The notes beneath the pieces are model-generated. The model saw only the letters and a program-made list of their open reading frames with translations. It was not told the origin of the DNA and searched no databases. This document shows positions 51,883 to 61,952 of a DNA stretch of 64,000 nt, piece by piece. Where the stretch lies: positions 62,001 to 126,000 of the forward strand of contig CAVRTQ010000007.1 in the NCBI GenBank assembly GCA_963724195.1. The letters run 5' to 3'. Made by a program: the position numbers and the translations under genes. Within the stretch, counting starts at the first letter, position 1; each line of letters opens with the position of its first letter. The DNA comes from Solirubrobacter sp963724195 (GTDB taxonomy: Bacteria > Actinomycetota > Thermoleophilia > Solirubrobacterales > Solirubrobacteraceae).

Positions 51883-52761
51883 TTACACACGTGAACCACT
51901 GAGGCCCTCGATCACCTCGAGTACCGCGGCGAAATCCTGGTCCCCGAGACCGCGGCCCATGCCGGCCCCGTAGAGCTCCGCGGCGAGTCCGGCGAACGGG
52001 AACGAGCCGCCCGCGGTACGCGCTTCGGCGAGACACAGTTGAACATCCTTGAGCATGTGCGCGAGCTTGAACAGCGGCGTGAAGTCGTGCTCGAGCATCG
52101 GCTTGCCCTTCAGCGCGCGCATCGTCGAGTCGCTCGAGCCGCCGTCCATCGTCTCCAGCAGCGCGTCCATGTTCACGCCGGCCTGCCTGGCCAGCACCAG
52201 GCCCTGAGCGAGCGTGGCGCAGTTGACCGCGGTGATGGCCTGCGTGATCACCTTGACGGCCTGGCCCTGCCCGGACTCGCCACAGACGACGATCTTCTCG
52301 CCCATGATCTCGAACAGCGGGCGCGCCCGCTCGATGTCGGCTTCGGCGCCACCGACCATGATCGTGAGCGTCCCGGTGCGCGCCTTCGGTGAGGAGCCGG
52401 TGACCGGCGCGTCGACGAACGCGTGGCCCTCGGCGCTGCAGCGCTCGGCCAGCGAACGCGCAGTGTCGGGCGCGATCGTCGACATGTCGATGAAGAGGGT
52501 GCCGGGCTTGGCGCCCTCGAGCGCCTGGCCGATCATGTCCTCCACCTGGGCGCCGTCGACCACCATCGTGATCACGACGTCGGAGGCCTCAGCGACGGCC
52601 TTCGGCGAGTCCACGACGGTCCCGCCGTGTTCGGCGGCCCAGTCGTCCGCCTTCTCCCGCGTCCGGTTGAACACGGTCAGCTCGACGCCCGCCTTGGCCA
52701 GGTTCATGGCCTGCAGCGAGCCCATGATCCCCAGTCCGATGAATCCGACCTTCTCAGCCAT
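51883..52761 (-). CDS. 3-hydroxyisobutyrate dehydrogenase family oxidoreductase
   Basis: About 292 residues from ATG 52761, preceded by SD GGGAGG. VGFIGLGIMGSLQAMNLAKAG (NAD(P) loop), FVDAPVTGSSPKARTGTLTIMVGG (substrate region), and catalytic lysine in GQGQAVKVITQAI. Members reduce or oxidise short beta-hydroxyacids (HIBADH, tartronate semialdehyde reductase, GLYR). Specific substrate not determinable. Confidence 0.92.
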   Translation of the reverse strand: MAEKVGFIGLGIMGSLQAMNLAKAGVELTVFNRTREKADDWAAEHGGTVVDSPKAVAEASDVVITMVVDGAQVEDMIGQALEGAKPGTLFIDMSTIAPDTARSLAERCSAEGHAFVDAPVTGSSPKARTGTLTIMVGGAEADIERARPLFEIMGEKIVVCGESGQGQAVKVITQAITAVNCATLAQGLVLARQAGVNMDALLETMDGGSSDSTMRALKGKPMLEHDFTPLFKLAHMLKDVQLCLAEARTAGGSFPFAGLAAELYGAGMGRGLGDQDFAAVLEVIEGLSGSRV

Positions 52762-52910
52762 TCCGCCGCCTCCCGGCAATCGTTGTCCCGTGTGAAGTGT
52801 TGCCCGTGCGCCCGTACAACGTCACGAACTCAACCTCAGCTATAGGGTTACGGTAGCCGTGCGTGCGCCCACGCTGCGACGTTCCGGGTGGTCGCCGTGC
52901 GGGCCCGCGG

Positions 52911-53321
52911 CTACGCGGCGGCCTGGAGCGCGACGTCCTCGGTCTCAGCGAGGTGCTGGTGCGAGGGGCAGTAGCCGTTGTGCGGCAGCGGCGTCCGCTG
53001 GCACGGCGTACCGCGACGCGTGGTGGCGCGGCATTCGAGCTGCTCGGCGATCGGGTTCGTGGCGAAGTACTCGCGCGCGAAGCTCATGTAGTGATCGCAG
53101 ACCTTGTAGACGCGCAGTTGCGACGACATCGGGAAGTAGATCCGGATGTCGTTGAACAGCGTCTTGGTCGGCTTGGCGAAGTAGTGCCAGTCGGTTGCGA
53201 GGCGTTCGACACACGTCTCGCAGGAGCGCAGGACGCGCTCATGATTCGTCGTCCCGCCGTCGTGATCTTCAATGATCTCGGCGGCAAGCTCTCGATAGAT
53301 GGAACGGCTGAAGTGGTACAT
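52911..53321 (-). CDS. Small Cys/His-cluster protein
   Basis: 136 residues from ATG 53321 (SD GGGGAG upstream). N-terminal helical part MYHFSRSIYRELAAEII with NHERVLRSCETCVERL. The C-terminal segment CRATTRRGTPCQRTPLPHNGYCPSH has the C-C-C-H spacing of a small zinc-binding motif. Function unknown; a nucleic-acid or protein-binding zinc element is plausible. Confidence 0.72.
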   Translation of the reverse strand: MYHFSRSIYRELAAEIIEDHDGGTTNHERVLRSCETCVERLATDWHYFAKPTKTLFNDIRIYFPMSSQLRVYKVCDHYMSFAREYFATNPIAEQLECRATTRRGTPCQRTPLPHNGYCPSHQHLAETEDVALQAAA

Positions 53322-53430
53322 CGCTGTCTCCCCGGGACTGCCTGACGGCGGCGGTCCCCTTCCGTGGCCCGGTGGAGGGGTATTTGCCGCTCTTGTCCAA
53401 ACTCCAAACGTCGGCTTTGTTGACTTCGCG

Positions 53431-54018
53431 TTAAGAAGCCCGATCAAGCAGAAGACGGTCTAATGCACGGACCGTCGTTTCGGTGCGTTCGTGCTTGATC
53501 GTGGTCAGGCCAAGGCGCTGCGCAGCCTTGAGGTTGCCGCCTAGATCATCAACGAACACACAAGCGGGTGCGGGGAGTTGGAGGCGTTCGAGCGCCACTT
53601 CGAAGATCTCCGTCGCCGGCTTGCGGATCTTGAGGGCTTGGCTGAGCACGACGACGTCGAACATCGCGTGCAGGTCGACGTCGTAGTCGTCTTCGTTCCA
53701 CGAGTTCGACACGAGCGCGGTCTTGATGCCGGCGTCGTGGTAGCGCTTGACCGCCCGGCGCATCTCCACGTCGGGTTCGACGTCGGCCATGAGGCGCTTG
53801 GCGAGGCCGTCCGGGGCGACGTCGAGCGTCGCGGCGACGCGGCGTTCGAACTCGTGCAGGTCGATCGTTCCGGACTCGAGGTCGACCAGGTGGGGCTCGT
53901 GGCGGAACATGTCGAGCACGGCCTCCGCGGCCAGGCCTTCACGTTGGCTGAACGCGGTGAAGGCATCGAACACGTTCGTCGTGAGGACGCCGCCCCAGTC
54001 GATCAGGAGTCCGTCCAT
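53431..54018 (-). CDS. HAD family hydrolase (subfamily IA)
   Basis: 195 residues. Motif I is LLIDWGGVL. In most HAD phosphatases this is DXDXT/V; here the second aspartate is replaced by Gly (D-W-G-G), as in epoxide-hydrolase-like HADs. Motif II VSNSW, motif III K in ALKIRKPATEIF, motif IV FVDDLGGN. Starts inside the nadB 3' end (16-bp overlap), so co-transcribed. Confidence 0.86.
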   Translation of the reverse strand: MDGLLIDWGGVLTTNVFDAFTAFSQREGLAAEAVLDMFRHEPHLVDLESGTIDLHEFERRVAATLDVAPDGLAKRLMADVEPDVEMRRAVKRYHDAGIKTALVSNSWNEDDYDVDLHAMFDVVVLSQALKIRKPATEIFEVALERLQLPAPACVFVDDLGGNLKAAQRLGLTTIKHERTETTVRALDRLLLDRAS

Positions 54019-55419
54019 GCCTCGAAGCGCGGGGTCTCGGTGTGCGCGTCCAGGACCGTGTGGTGGGCGTCGAGGGCGGGGTCCGTGTCCGGGAACTCGG
54101 CGCGGCCGTGGGCACCGCGCGTTTCCTGGCGATGCAGGGCGCTGGCGGCGACCAGGCGGGCGAGCGGGTACGGATCCTGCTGCAGGCGCGTGAGGTTCTC
54201 CTCGCTGCGTTCGAGGCCGGCGAGCAGCCACACGGCCTCGCGGGTCTCGCGGCTGGGCGCTTGGACGTCCGCCTCGATCGTCGGACCGTCGGTCGGGGGG
54301 CGCGTCGTCGAGGGCGGCGAGCGCGGCGCGGCGGCCGAACACGAAGCACTCGCTGAGCGAGTTCGACGCGAGCCGGTTCGCGCCGTGCAGGCCGGTGCAG
54401 GCGCACTCGCCGACCGCGTACAGGCGCGGCAGCGCGCGGCCGTCGAGGTCCGTGACGATCCCGCCCATCACGTAGTGGCTCGCGGGGGCGACCGGGATGC
54501 GCTGCGTCGTGGGGTCCAGGCCGGCCTGCTGGAGCGCCTCGACGATGTTCGGGAACCGCTCCGGGTCGACGGCCGTCATGTCCAGCAGGGCCGTCTGGCC
54601 GGGCAGGTTGAAGATCGCGCGGGACACGTGGTCGCGGGGCTTGAGCTCGTCCACGAAGCGCTCGCCGTGCTGATCGTGGAGGGTGGCGCCCTCCCCGCGG
54701 ACGGCTTCGGAGATGAGGAAGCCCTCGCGACCCGGAAGGCCGACGACCGCGGTGGGGTGGAACTGCGTGAACTCGAGGTCCGCGAGTTGGGCGCCGGCCG
54801 CACGGGCAAGGATGAGGCCGGAGCCGAACGAGCCCGGCGGGTTCGTCGTGCGCGACCAGAGCGCGGCAGCGCCGCCGGTGGCCAGCAGCGTGGCCTTGGC
54901 CTGGATCGGCTCGCCGCCGCTGCGCAGGACGACGCCGCCTCCCTCCAGCAGCCCGGCGACCCGTTCACCCTCGAGGATCTGGATCAGCGGATGCTCGGCC
55001 GCGGCCGCCGACAACGCGCGCAGGATCCGGCGGCCGGTCGCGCTCCCGCCGGCGTGGATGATGCGGCGGCGGCTGTGCCCGCCTTCGAGGCCGAGCGCGA
55101 GGTCGCCGTGGCGGTCGGCGTCGAACTGGCAGCCCAGGTCGATCAGCTCGCGGACGCGGGCGGCCGCCTCGTCGGTGAGGGTGACCGCGGCGGAGCGCTT
55201 CGTGAGGCCCCGGCCGGCCTCGAGCGTGTCCTCGAGGTGAATGGCGGGGGAGTCGTCGACGGCGAGCGCCGCGGCCGCGCCGCCCTGGGCCCAGTAGGAG
55301 GCGGTCTCGGCGAGCGGGCGGGCGCTCACGAGGGTCACGCGCGCACCTTCGCGCGCGGCTGTCAGGGCCGCGAAGAGACCGGCCGCGCCGGCGCCGACGA
55401 CGACGAGGTCGGATCGCAC
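54003..55419 (-). CDS. nadB: L-aspartate oxidase, frameshift in the C-terminal part
   Basis: First step of NAD biosynthesis, FAD enzyme making iminoaspartate. DLVVVGAGAAGLFAALTAA (FAD loop), SYWAQGGAAAAL, HSRRRIIHAGGSATGRRIL, EFTQFHPTAV, PASHYVMGG and GLHGANRLASNSLSE are all present. The frame breaks at a C6 run (54295-54300 on the complement); removing one C continues as PPTDGPTIEADVQAPSRETREAVW to TGA 54003-54005. About 471 residues after repair. GTG start 55419. nadA and nadC are not in the window. Confidence 0.92.
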
Positions 55420-55447
55420 GCGGGGAGAGGCTATTACGGTGTGGGCG

Positions 55448-56488
55448 ATGGAGGAGACAGCACGGCGCGCGATCTGGCTGCGCGACGACGATTTCATGGC
55501 TCACAACGTGCCCGGGCATCCGGAGCGCCCGGAGCGGATTCGTGCTCTGGAAGCGGAGATGAGCGCGGCCGGCTGGTTCGGCGCAGAGCGCGTGCAGGCG
55601 GTCGAGCTCGAGCGTTCGCTGTTGTTGCCGGTCCATCCGGAGGAGCACATCGCGTTCCTGGAGACGCTGTGTAGGGACGGCGGCGGGGCGATCGACGCCG
55701 ACACGTACGCGGTGGCTGGGACGTACGGGGCGGCCCTGCGGGCCGCGGGTGGCGCCGCGGCACTCGTCGATGCCCTGTTGGGCGGAGAGGCGGACGTGGG
55801 CGTGAGCGCGCTGCGTCCGCCCGGCCATCACGCCGAGGCGGCACGCGCGATGGGGTTCTGCTTCTTCGCCAACGCGGCCGTCGCGGCACGGCGCGCCACG
55901 GTCGCGCACGGGCTGTCGCGGGTGATGATCGTCGACTGGGACGTGCATCACGGCAACGGGACCAACGACATCTTCCACGCGGACGACGACGTCCTGTTCG
56001 TCTCGATCCACGAGTCGCCGCTGTACCCGGGGACGGGTCCGGCTGACGACGTGGGGTCCGGGGGCGGCGAGGGCTACACCGTGAACCTGCCGGTGCCGGG
56101 CGGCAGCGGGGACGCCGCGTACCGGTCTTTGGTGGAGCACGTCGCGGGGTCGTTGATCCGGACGTGGGAGCCGGAGCTGGTGCTGATCTCCGCCGGGTTC
56201 GACGCGCACCGCGACGACCCGCTCGCGACCTGCCGGGTGTCCGAGGCCGGGTTCGCGGGGATGGCGGCATCGCTGCGCCGGGCCGCGGACGGCGTCGGTG
56301 CGCCGCTGGGGGTGGTGCTCGAGGGCGGCTATGACCTCGGCGCGCTGAGCCGCTCGATGGCCGCGGTCATGCCGGTGTTGATGGACGGGTCGACGCCGAG
56401 CGCCGACGCGGCGCAAGTGGACGTGCACCCGCTGGCGCGCGACGCCGTCGCGCGCCTTCAGCCCTGGTGGTCTGGCCTGTCGGCCTAG
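55448..56488 (+). CDS. Histone deacetylase/acetylpolyamine hydrolase family protein
   Basis: About 346 residues. HPERPERI (N-terminal), LRPPGHHAEAARAMGFCFFAN, VDWDVHHGNGTND (zinc D and H), SAGFDAHRDDPL (second zinc D) and VLEGGYDL. Complete class II HDAC-like zinc amidohydrolase. ATG 55448 preferred; GTG 55439 adds three residues. Divergent from nadB with a 28-bp gap. Substrate could be acetylpolyamines or acetylated proteins. Confidence 0.92.
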   Translation: MEETARRAIWLRDDDFMAHNVPGHPERPERIRALEAEMSAAGWFGAERVQAVELERSLLLPVHPEEHIAFLETLCRDGGGAIDADTYAVAGTYGAALRAAGGAAALVDALLGGEADVGVSALRPPGHHAEAARAMGFCFFANAAVAARRATVAHGLSRVMIVDWDVHHGNGTNDIFHADDDVLFVSIHESPLYPGTGPADDVGSGGGEGYTVNLPVPGGSGDAAYRSLVEHVAGSLIRTWEPELVLISAGFDAHRDDPLATCRVSEAGFAGMAASLRRAADGVGAPLGVVLEGGYDLGALSRSMAAVMPVLMDGSTPSADAAQVDVHPLARDAVARLQPWWSGLSA

Positions 56489-56662
56489 TGCCCCGAGTCA
56501 GAAGTTCGCGGGCACCTACCGGGCGTCTCGCCGCGCCTGGCGGCCGCCGGCGATCCCACACGTACACCCGGTATGCGCTGAAATCACCAGCGGACCCAGC
56601 CACGACGATCGGGCCCGCTATGCGCACGCCAACTTCCGACTCGGAACACGAGTCGATGCGGA

Positions 56663-57404
56663 CTACGTCTTGATCTGCCGGACGTACGCGTCCGAGAACT
56701 CGTCCCGCACGGAATCCAGGTCGGCTTCCGCGTCGGACTTCGTCGCGTAGGCGCCGGTGAAGACCACCTGGTAGCCGCCGTTCAGCGACGAGTAGTCGTC
56801 CGAGTTGAGGATGCCGACGGTCAGGCCCGCGTCCTGCGCCTGCTGCGCGACCTTCTCGGCGTCGGAGAGGCTGTCCGCGGACTCGATGATGATCGTGTAG
56901 TCGCCGTCGCTGCCGGTCCAGCCGCCGAACGTGCTGTTGGGGTCCGCCGTCGCGGTCTCGGTCGGCAACGGGTCCACGGTGGCCGTCTCCGTCGGTGACG
57001 GGTCGACGGTCCCCGTCTCGGTCGGGGCCGCCGTCACGCTCGGCGTCGGCGTCGCCGGGATCGGTGAGATCGTCGGTGCGGCCGTCGGCGAAGCGCCGGG
57101 CGGCTGCGCCGAAGCGGTCGGCGTCGGCGTCCCGTTCGCCGTCGGCTCTTCCTGGTTCGACAGTGCCGCGATCGCGAGGATCACGCCCAGCACCGCCAGC
57201 GCGACCAACCCACCACCCAGGTAGATCGGCACCCGCCAACCGCTGCGTCTCGACCACTTCGGTCCCGGCCGCCGCCCCGCACGCGAGGCACCATTCCTGA
57301 TCGGGAGCCAACGTGCTCCCACAACGCGGGCAGCGTCGCTCCGGCGGCGCCAAGGGCGTCATCGTCGCTTCCGGCGGTGGCGGTGGCGTTTCCATCGTGC
57401 TCAC
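56663..57404 (-). CDS. Zinc-ribbon, TM and SPOR-domain protein, frameshifted
   Basis: About 246 residues after repair: cytoplasmic zinc ribbon (RCPRCGSTLAPDQEWCLACG), TM (VPIYLGGGLVALAVLGVILA), a Thr/Pro-rich linker with PTETxTVDP repeats and a C-terminal SPOR domain (YTIIIESADSLSDAEKVAQQ, GGYQVVFTGAYATKSDAEADL). SPOR domains bind denuded septal peptidoglycan. The frame changes near 57240; removing one T (CGG-T-TGG) joins zinc ribbon and TM. GTG start overlaps the stop of the upstream gene. Confidence 0.8.
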
Positions 57405-59748
57405 GGGCGTCGCTCCACAGGGCTGAACACAGATCCATTGTGCGGCGAATCGCCGCCGTCCTCAACATCACGACCCGCACCACCGGACTCCTCCGCGCGC
57501 GGAGTGTCCTGGTCCGGCGCGGCGTCGTCCGACGACGCAGCGCGCGGCGCCTCGTGCTCGGGCCCGGCTTCGCTCGGGCCCGACTCGGCCTGCGGTGCGT
57601 CCTCGGCCGGCGCGGCGTCGCTGGGGGTCGACTCGGCGTGCGGCGTGTCCTGGGCCGGCGCGGCGTCGCTCGGGATCGGCTCGGCTTGCGGCGTGTCCTC
57701 GGCCGGCGCGGCGTCGGGGGTCGACTCGGCTTGCGGCGCGTCCTGGGCCGGCGCGGCGTCGCTCGGGGTCGACTCGGCCTGCGGCGCGTCCTCGGCCTGG
57801 GCGACGGAGTCAGCGGGCGTGGCGTCGGCCGGCGACCCGGTGTCCGGCGCGTCAGCGATCGGCGCGGCTGCGTCCGCGTGCGGCGCGAGAGGGTCGCCCG
57901 GCGTCACCGCGGGCGCGGCGTCGGCGGCGGGGGCCTCGGCGTGCGGCGTGTCCTCGCTCGGTGCGACGTCGGACGTCTCGGCCGGCGACTCGGCGGACGG
58001 CGCGTCCTCGCTCGGTGTCGACGCTCGGCCGGCGATCCGGCGGACGGCGCCTCCTCGCTCGGCGTCGCCTCGGACGTCTCGGCCGGCGACCCGGCGGACG
58101 GTGCGTCGTCGCCCGGCGTCGGCTCGCCCCCCGACGCGGCGCCGGTCGGCGAATCCGTGCTCGGCGCGTCATCGCGTCGGCTCGGCGGCGACGTGTGCGT
58201 CGGCCGGGGCGATGTCGGCGGTGCCGGCTTCGTTGCCCGGCGTCGGCTCGGCCACAGACGTGGCGTCGCCCGACTCGCTGTCGTTCGCCGCGGGCGCGGC
58301 GTCGCCGACCGCCTGCGTCGCGTCCGCACCCGTGGTTGCGTCGCTGGACCAGGACTGGCGGCGCGGCCACTGGAACTCGGCGCCCACGGATGGGTGGTCG
58401 GGATCCACCGGGGGGATCTCCTGCGTGGGCTGGTCGACCGCGGACGCGGCGTCCGGTGCGATCACCGGGTTCGGCGGGACGATGACCGGGTCCGGCGCGC
58501 GGGCCGGCTCAGGCACGGCGGTGCGGGCGGCAAGGTCCTTGCGCGCGCTCTCCGTCAGCGGCAGGCCGCAGTTCCCGCAGTAGTGCGCCCAACTGCTGAA
58601 GAGCTCGCCGCACTGGGGGCACTCGCCGCCGACACCGGGCTCGCGGACGAGGACCTGGCGACGCACGTCGTCGAGGCGCGTCTCGATCTCGTGCAGCTCG
58701 GCATCGACGCGGGCGAGGCGCGTGAGCTTGGTCTCGCGCAGGCGCCGGTGGGCCTCGTGCTCGATGTCGTGGGCGGTGCGGTGGACTTCGTACATGAAGC
58801 CGCCGAGGTCGCGCAGCAGGACCTCGCGCGCCGCGCGCAGGAACGCGACTCGACGGCGCAGCCTGCTGCGGCGCGCGCTCGTCGCCGGGCGAGCCGCGAG
58901 CTCGTCCGGGTCCAGGCCCGCGGGCAGGTCGGCGACCGGGACGACCTCGGGCTGGGGCGCGAACACGCCCGGGTACGCGCCGGGCTGGACGATGCCGCCC
59001 GGATACGCGGCAGGCGCGGGACCGTAGCCGGGCTGGGCCGGGTACGCCGCTGCGCCGGGCTGCGGCGGGATACGCCGCTGCGCCGAGGCGCGGGAGCGAC
59101 GCCAGGCTGGGCCGGGTACGCCGCTGCGCCGGGCGCGACGCCAGGCTGGACGGGGTGCACCGGCGCGCCGGCGAGGTGCGCTGCATCGCGAGCGCCGCCA
59201 GGCTGCGCGGGATAGCCCGCCGCGTCGGAGACCGGAGCCGGGTCCGGCTGCGCAGCCGGCGCCGCCGCGTCATGTGCCGGGACGGTGCCGGGCTGGGCCG
59301 GGTCCGCCGCGGGGTCGACGTTCGGCTGGACCGGATGCTCCGCGGGGTCGACACTCGGCTGGGCCGGACCGGCGCCGGGCGTCGAGAACGGTGCCGGCGC
59401 GGAGAGCGGGTCGCCTGAGACGAGGCCGCCCGGGAGCACCTGGGTCGCGTCCGACGGACCGGCCGAGCGGTCGTCGGGCTGTCCGGGGCTCGTAGCCGGG
59501 TCGTGACCGCCGGCGCGACCGGCGCTCTCGGTCGGCACGTAGCCGGTCGCGGGATCGTGGCCCGTGGCCTCGCCCGAGGTCACACGGTCCGACGCCGCCG
59601 GGTCTGTGAGCAGCGAGCGATGGCCGCGCTCATCGGCGGGGGTGGGGGCGGGCGCGTCCGCGGCTCCCGGTTCGGCCGCGGTTTGCGGCTCGCTGCCTTC
59701 GGGACCCTCGGAGCGTCGGCTGGACAAGCGTCGAAACAGGCCGCTCAT
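57401..59748 (-). CDS. Low-complexity repeat protein with central coiled region and zinc ribbon, multiple frameshifts
   Basis: One gene of about 780 codons starting MSGLFRRLSSRRSEG at 59748. N-terminal 230 residues are Ala/Pro/Gln repeats (AYPAQPGVAP-like). The middle has a helical segment (FMYEVHRTAHDIEHEAHRRLRETKLTRLARVDAELHEIE) and a zinc ribbon (CPQCGELFSSWAHYCGNCG). The C-terminal 250 residues are acidic 16-residue repeats of DAAPAEDAPQAESTPS type (48 bp). Frame changes near 59100, 59080 and 58170 fit single insertions; the one near 58020 fits a single deletion. Operonic with the SPOR protein. Function unknown. Confidence 0.7.
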
Positions 59749-59784
59749 AGGTCGTCGGGAGCCGCGCACGGCTCCGAGCGGTCG

Positions 59785-59790
59785 AGTATA
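59785..59790 (-). promoter_or_regulatory. -10 element of the repeat-protein operon
   Basis: TATACT on the minus strand, about 37 nt before the ATG at 59748. No convincing -35 at 17 nt. Confidence 0.35.
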
Positions 59791-59834
59791 GGGTCGCTAC
59801 TGGCTGCCACGACCCATCTCAACGGATTCAAATG

Positions 59835-60770
59835 TCAAGAGGTGCGCTCGTCGAGCAGATCGCGCCACGCCTCGACGACGCGGGCGGCCATCGCGTCGGC
59901 CGAGAAGAGCGCGGCGCGCGGGCGTCCGTCGACCCGCGGATCGGCGGCCGCGAGGTGGGGTGCGAGCGCCGCCCGCCAGGCGTCACGATCCCACGGTGCG
60001 CAGTAGGCGCCCTCGATCCCCTCGAGCACGACGGGATGGATACCGACGGGCGTCCCGAACGCGGGCACCCCGCACGCCAGCGCCTCGATCACCGCGAGCC
60101 CGAAGCCCTCTGCCGCCGAGGGGACGAGCACGGCGTTGGCGGCGTTGATCCAGTACGGGACCTCGTCCGGCGGGACGCCCCCGAGCGTGAGCAACGGCAC
60201 GTCACCGGCCGCCTCGACCGCACGGTCGTGCCGCTTCAGCGGCCGCGACGGGTCGTGCGGGAACAGCAGGTACGGGCCGTCCGGGTCCAGCCCGAGCCGC
60301 GCGCGAGCCTCCGCGCGGGGGATCGGGCGGAAGCGGTGCAGGTCGATCCCCACGGGCAGCACCGCCACCCGGCGCCTCTCGCCCGCACCGGGCAGGTTCA
60401 TGGAGAACTCGCGCGAGACGGCGGCGGTCAGCGCCGTGAACGGCAGGATGGCGCGCGTGGCGAGGTAGGAGCGCCGCACGAGCAGGTCGTTGCCGTGCAA
60501 CGTCACGACCACCGGCCCGAGCCGCGCGAGCACGGCCGGCCAGGCCGTCAGCCCGAAGTGCGCGTGCACGATGTCGAACCGCTGGCCGCGGTAGCGAGAG
60601 CGCAGCGCCCGCGCCGCGTTGACGAGCGCACGTGGCCCCGGCCCGAAGGCGAACAGCTCGATCTCCACGTCGTCCCGGCGCCGCAGCGCCTCGACCTGGT
60701 CGCGCACGAACGGGCCGAGCGCCGGACGCTGAGCGGTGGGGTACATGTTCGACACGATCAACGCGCGCAC
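59835..60770 (-). CDS. GT4-type glycosyltransferase
   Basis: 311 residues from GTG 60770. RALIVSNMYPTAQRPALGPFVRDQVEALRR is a typical GT4 N-terminus; DIVHAHFGLTAWPAVLARLGPVVVTLHGND and VPSAAEGFGLAVIEALACGVPAFGTPVG (EX7E-type donor site) confirm a GT-B fold. Sugar and acceptor unknown; no polysaccharide genes adjoin it. Confidence 0.9.
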   Translation of the reverse strand: MRALIVSNMYPTAQRPALGPFVRDQVEALRRRDDVEIELFAFGPGPRALVNAARALRSRYRGQRFDIVHAHFGLTAWPAVLARLGPVVVTLHGNDLLVRRSYLATRAILPFTALTAAVSREFSMNLPGAGERRRVAVLPVGIDLHRFRPIPRAEARARLGLDPDGPYLLFPHDPSRPLKRHDRAVEAAGDVPLLTLGGVPPDEVPYWINAANAVLVPSAAEGFGLAVIEALACGVPAFGTPVGIHPVVLEGIEGAYCAPWDRDAWRAALAPHLAAADPRVDGRPRAALFSADAMAARVVEAWRDLLDERTS

Positions 60771-60917
60771 GGCCCGCAACGCTACCGGCGCGTCTTTTTT
60801 CGCAGAGACGGCACAGATTTGTTGCGATCTCCGCGTAGCGCTGTTGCAGGCCCTCCCCCGAAGCTTCCGACACCGCCCCGCACCGTGCCGGGCGGAGACA
60901 CTTTCGGAGGTCGTGGG

Positions 60918-61106
60918 ATGTACGAATTGATGGGCCGGACGCACGCATGGCTCGCGCAGGAACGCGGGCAGGGGACGGTCGAGTACGTCGGTCTGATCAT
61001 GCTGCTGGCGGCGATCATGGCCGTGGTGGCCACCACGGGTAAGGACGCCGGCATCGCCTCGGCGATCATCGGAAAGCTCAAGGGCGCGATCGCGAGCATC
61101 AACTAA
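60918..61106 (+). CDS. Flp-type pilin
   Basis: 62 residues. Prepilin signature QERGQGTVEYVGLIMLLAAIMAVV: cleavage expected after Gly with Glu at +5 and a hydrophobic helix, as in Flp/Fap pilins of Tad systems. SD GGAGG (60906-60910) 7 nt upstream of the ATG. No Tad assembly genes are in the window, so this is an isolated pilin gene. Confidence 0.85.
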   Translation: MYELMGRTHAWLAQERGQGTVEYVGLIMLLAAIMAVVATTGKDAGIASAIIGKLKGAIASIN

Positions 61107-61226
61107 GGCCGGCGGATGGGGACGGAGAGCCGCGCGAGGGCCGTGCCAGACTGGCGGCGTGGTCGCTCCGTTCCCCACGTCCGCGCGCGAGCGCGGCGCT
61201 CTGACCCGCACCTGAGGAGGCGCAGG

Positions 61227-61952
61227 ATGACCCGTGAGAGAAGTGGCGGCCGCGCGCCGGACGAGCTTCGCCCCGTGACGATCGAGCCCGGCTTCGTGAG
61301 CACCGCGACCGGCAGCGCGCTGATCTCGTGCGGCGGTACGCGCGTGATCTGCACGGCGTCCGTGCAGGAGTCCGTGCCGAAGTGGATGGCGGGCAAAGGC
61401 CGCGGCTGGATGACGGCCGAGTACGGCATGCTCCCCGCCTCCACGGGTGACCGCAAGCAGCGGGACGTCACCAAGGGCCGGCCGGACGGGCGCACCGTGG
61501 AGATCCAGCGGCTGATCGGCCGCAGCCTGCGCGGGATCGCGGACCTCGACGCGCTCGGCGAGCGGACGATCTACGTGGACTGCGACGTCCTGGAGGCCGA
61601 CGGCGGCACCCGCTGCGCGTCGATCACCGGCGGCTACGTGGCGCTCGCGCTCGCGTGCCGGAGCCTGCAGGAGAAGGGGCTGCTGAAGCGCTCCCCGCTG
61701 ACCGGCACGATCGCCGCCGTCTCCTGCGGTGTCGTGGGCGGCGTGCCGCTGCTGGACCTCGACTACCCCGAGGACTCCACCGCGGAGGTCGACGCCAATG
61801 TCGTCATGACGGGCGAGGGCGGCCTCGTGGAGGTGCAGGCCACGGCCGAGCGCACGCCGCTCAGTCGCGCGCACCTCGACGAGCTCCTCGCGCTGGCCCA
61901 GACCGGCATCGAAGGTCTCCGTGCCGCGCAGGAGGCGGCGCTCGCGCTGTGA
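61227..61952 (+). CDS. rph: Ribonuclease PH
   Basis: 241 residues. 3'-5' phosphorolytic trimming of tRNA. RAPDELRPVTIEPGFVSTATGSALIS, GWMTAEYGMLPASTGDRKQRD, IQRLIGRSLRGI, VDCDVLEADGGTRCASITGGYVAL are all canonical. Start ATG 61227 with SD GAGGAGG (61214-61220). Stop overlaps rdgB (GTGA), a common gene pair. Confidence 0.96.
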   Translation: MTRERSGGRAPDELRPVTIEPGFVSTATGSALISCGGTRVICTASVQESVPKWMAGKGRGWMTAEYGMLPASTGDRKQRDVTKGRPDGRTVEIQRLIGRSLRGIADLDALGERTIYVDCDVLEADGGTRCASITGGYVALALACRSLQEKGLLKRSPLTGTIAAVSCGVVGGVPLLDLDYPEDSTAEVDANVVMTGEGGLVEVQATAERTPLSRAHLDELLALAQTGIEGLRAAQEAALAL

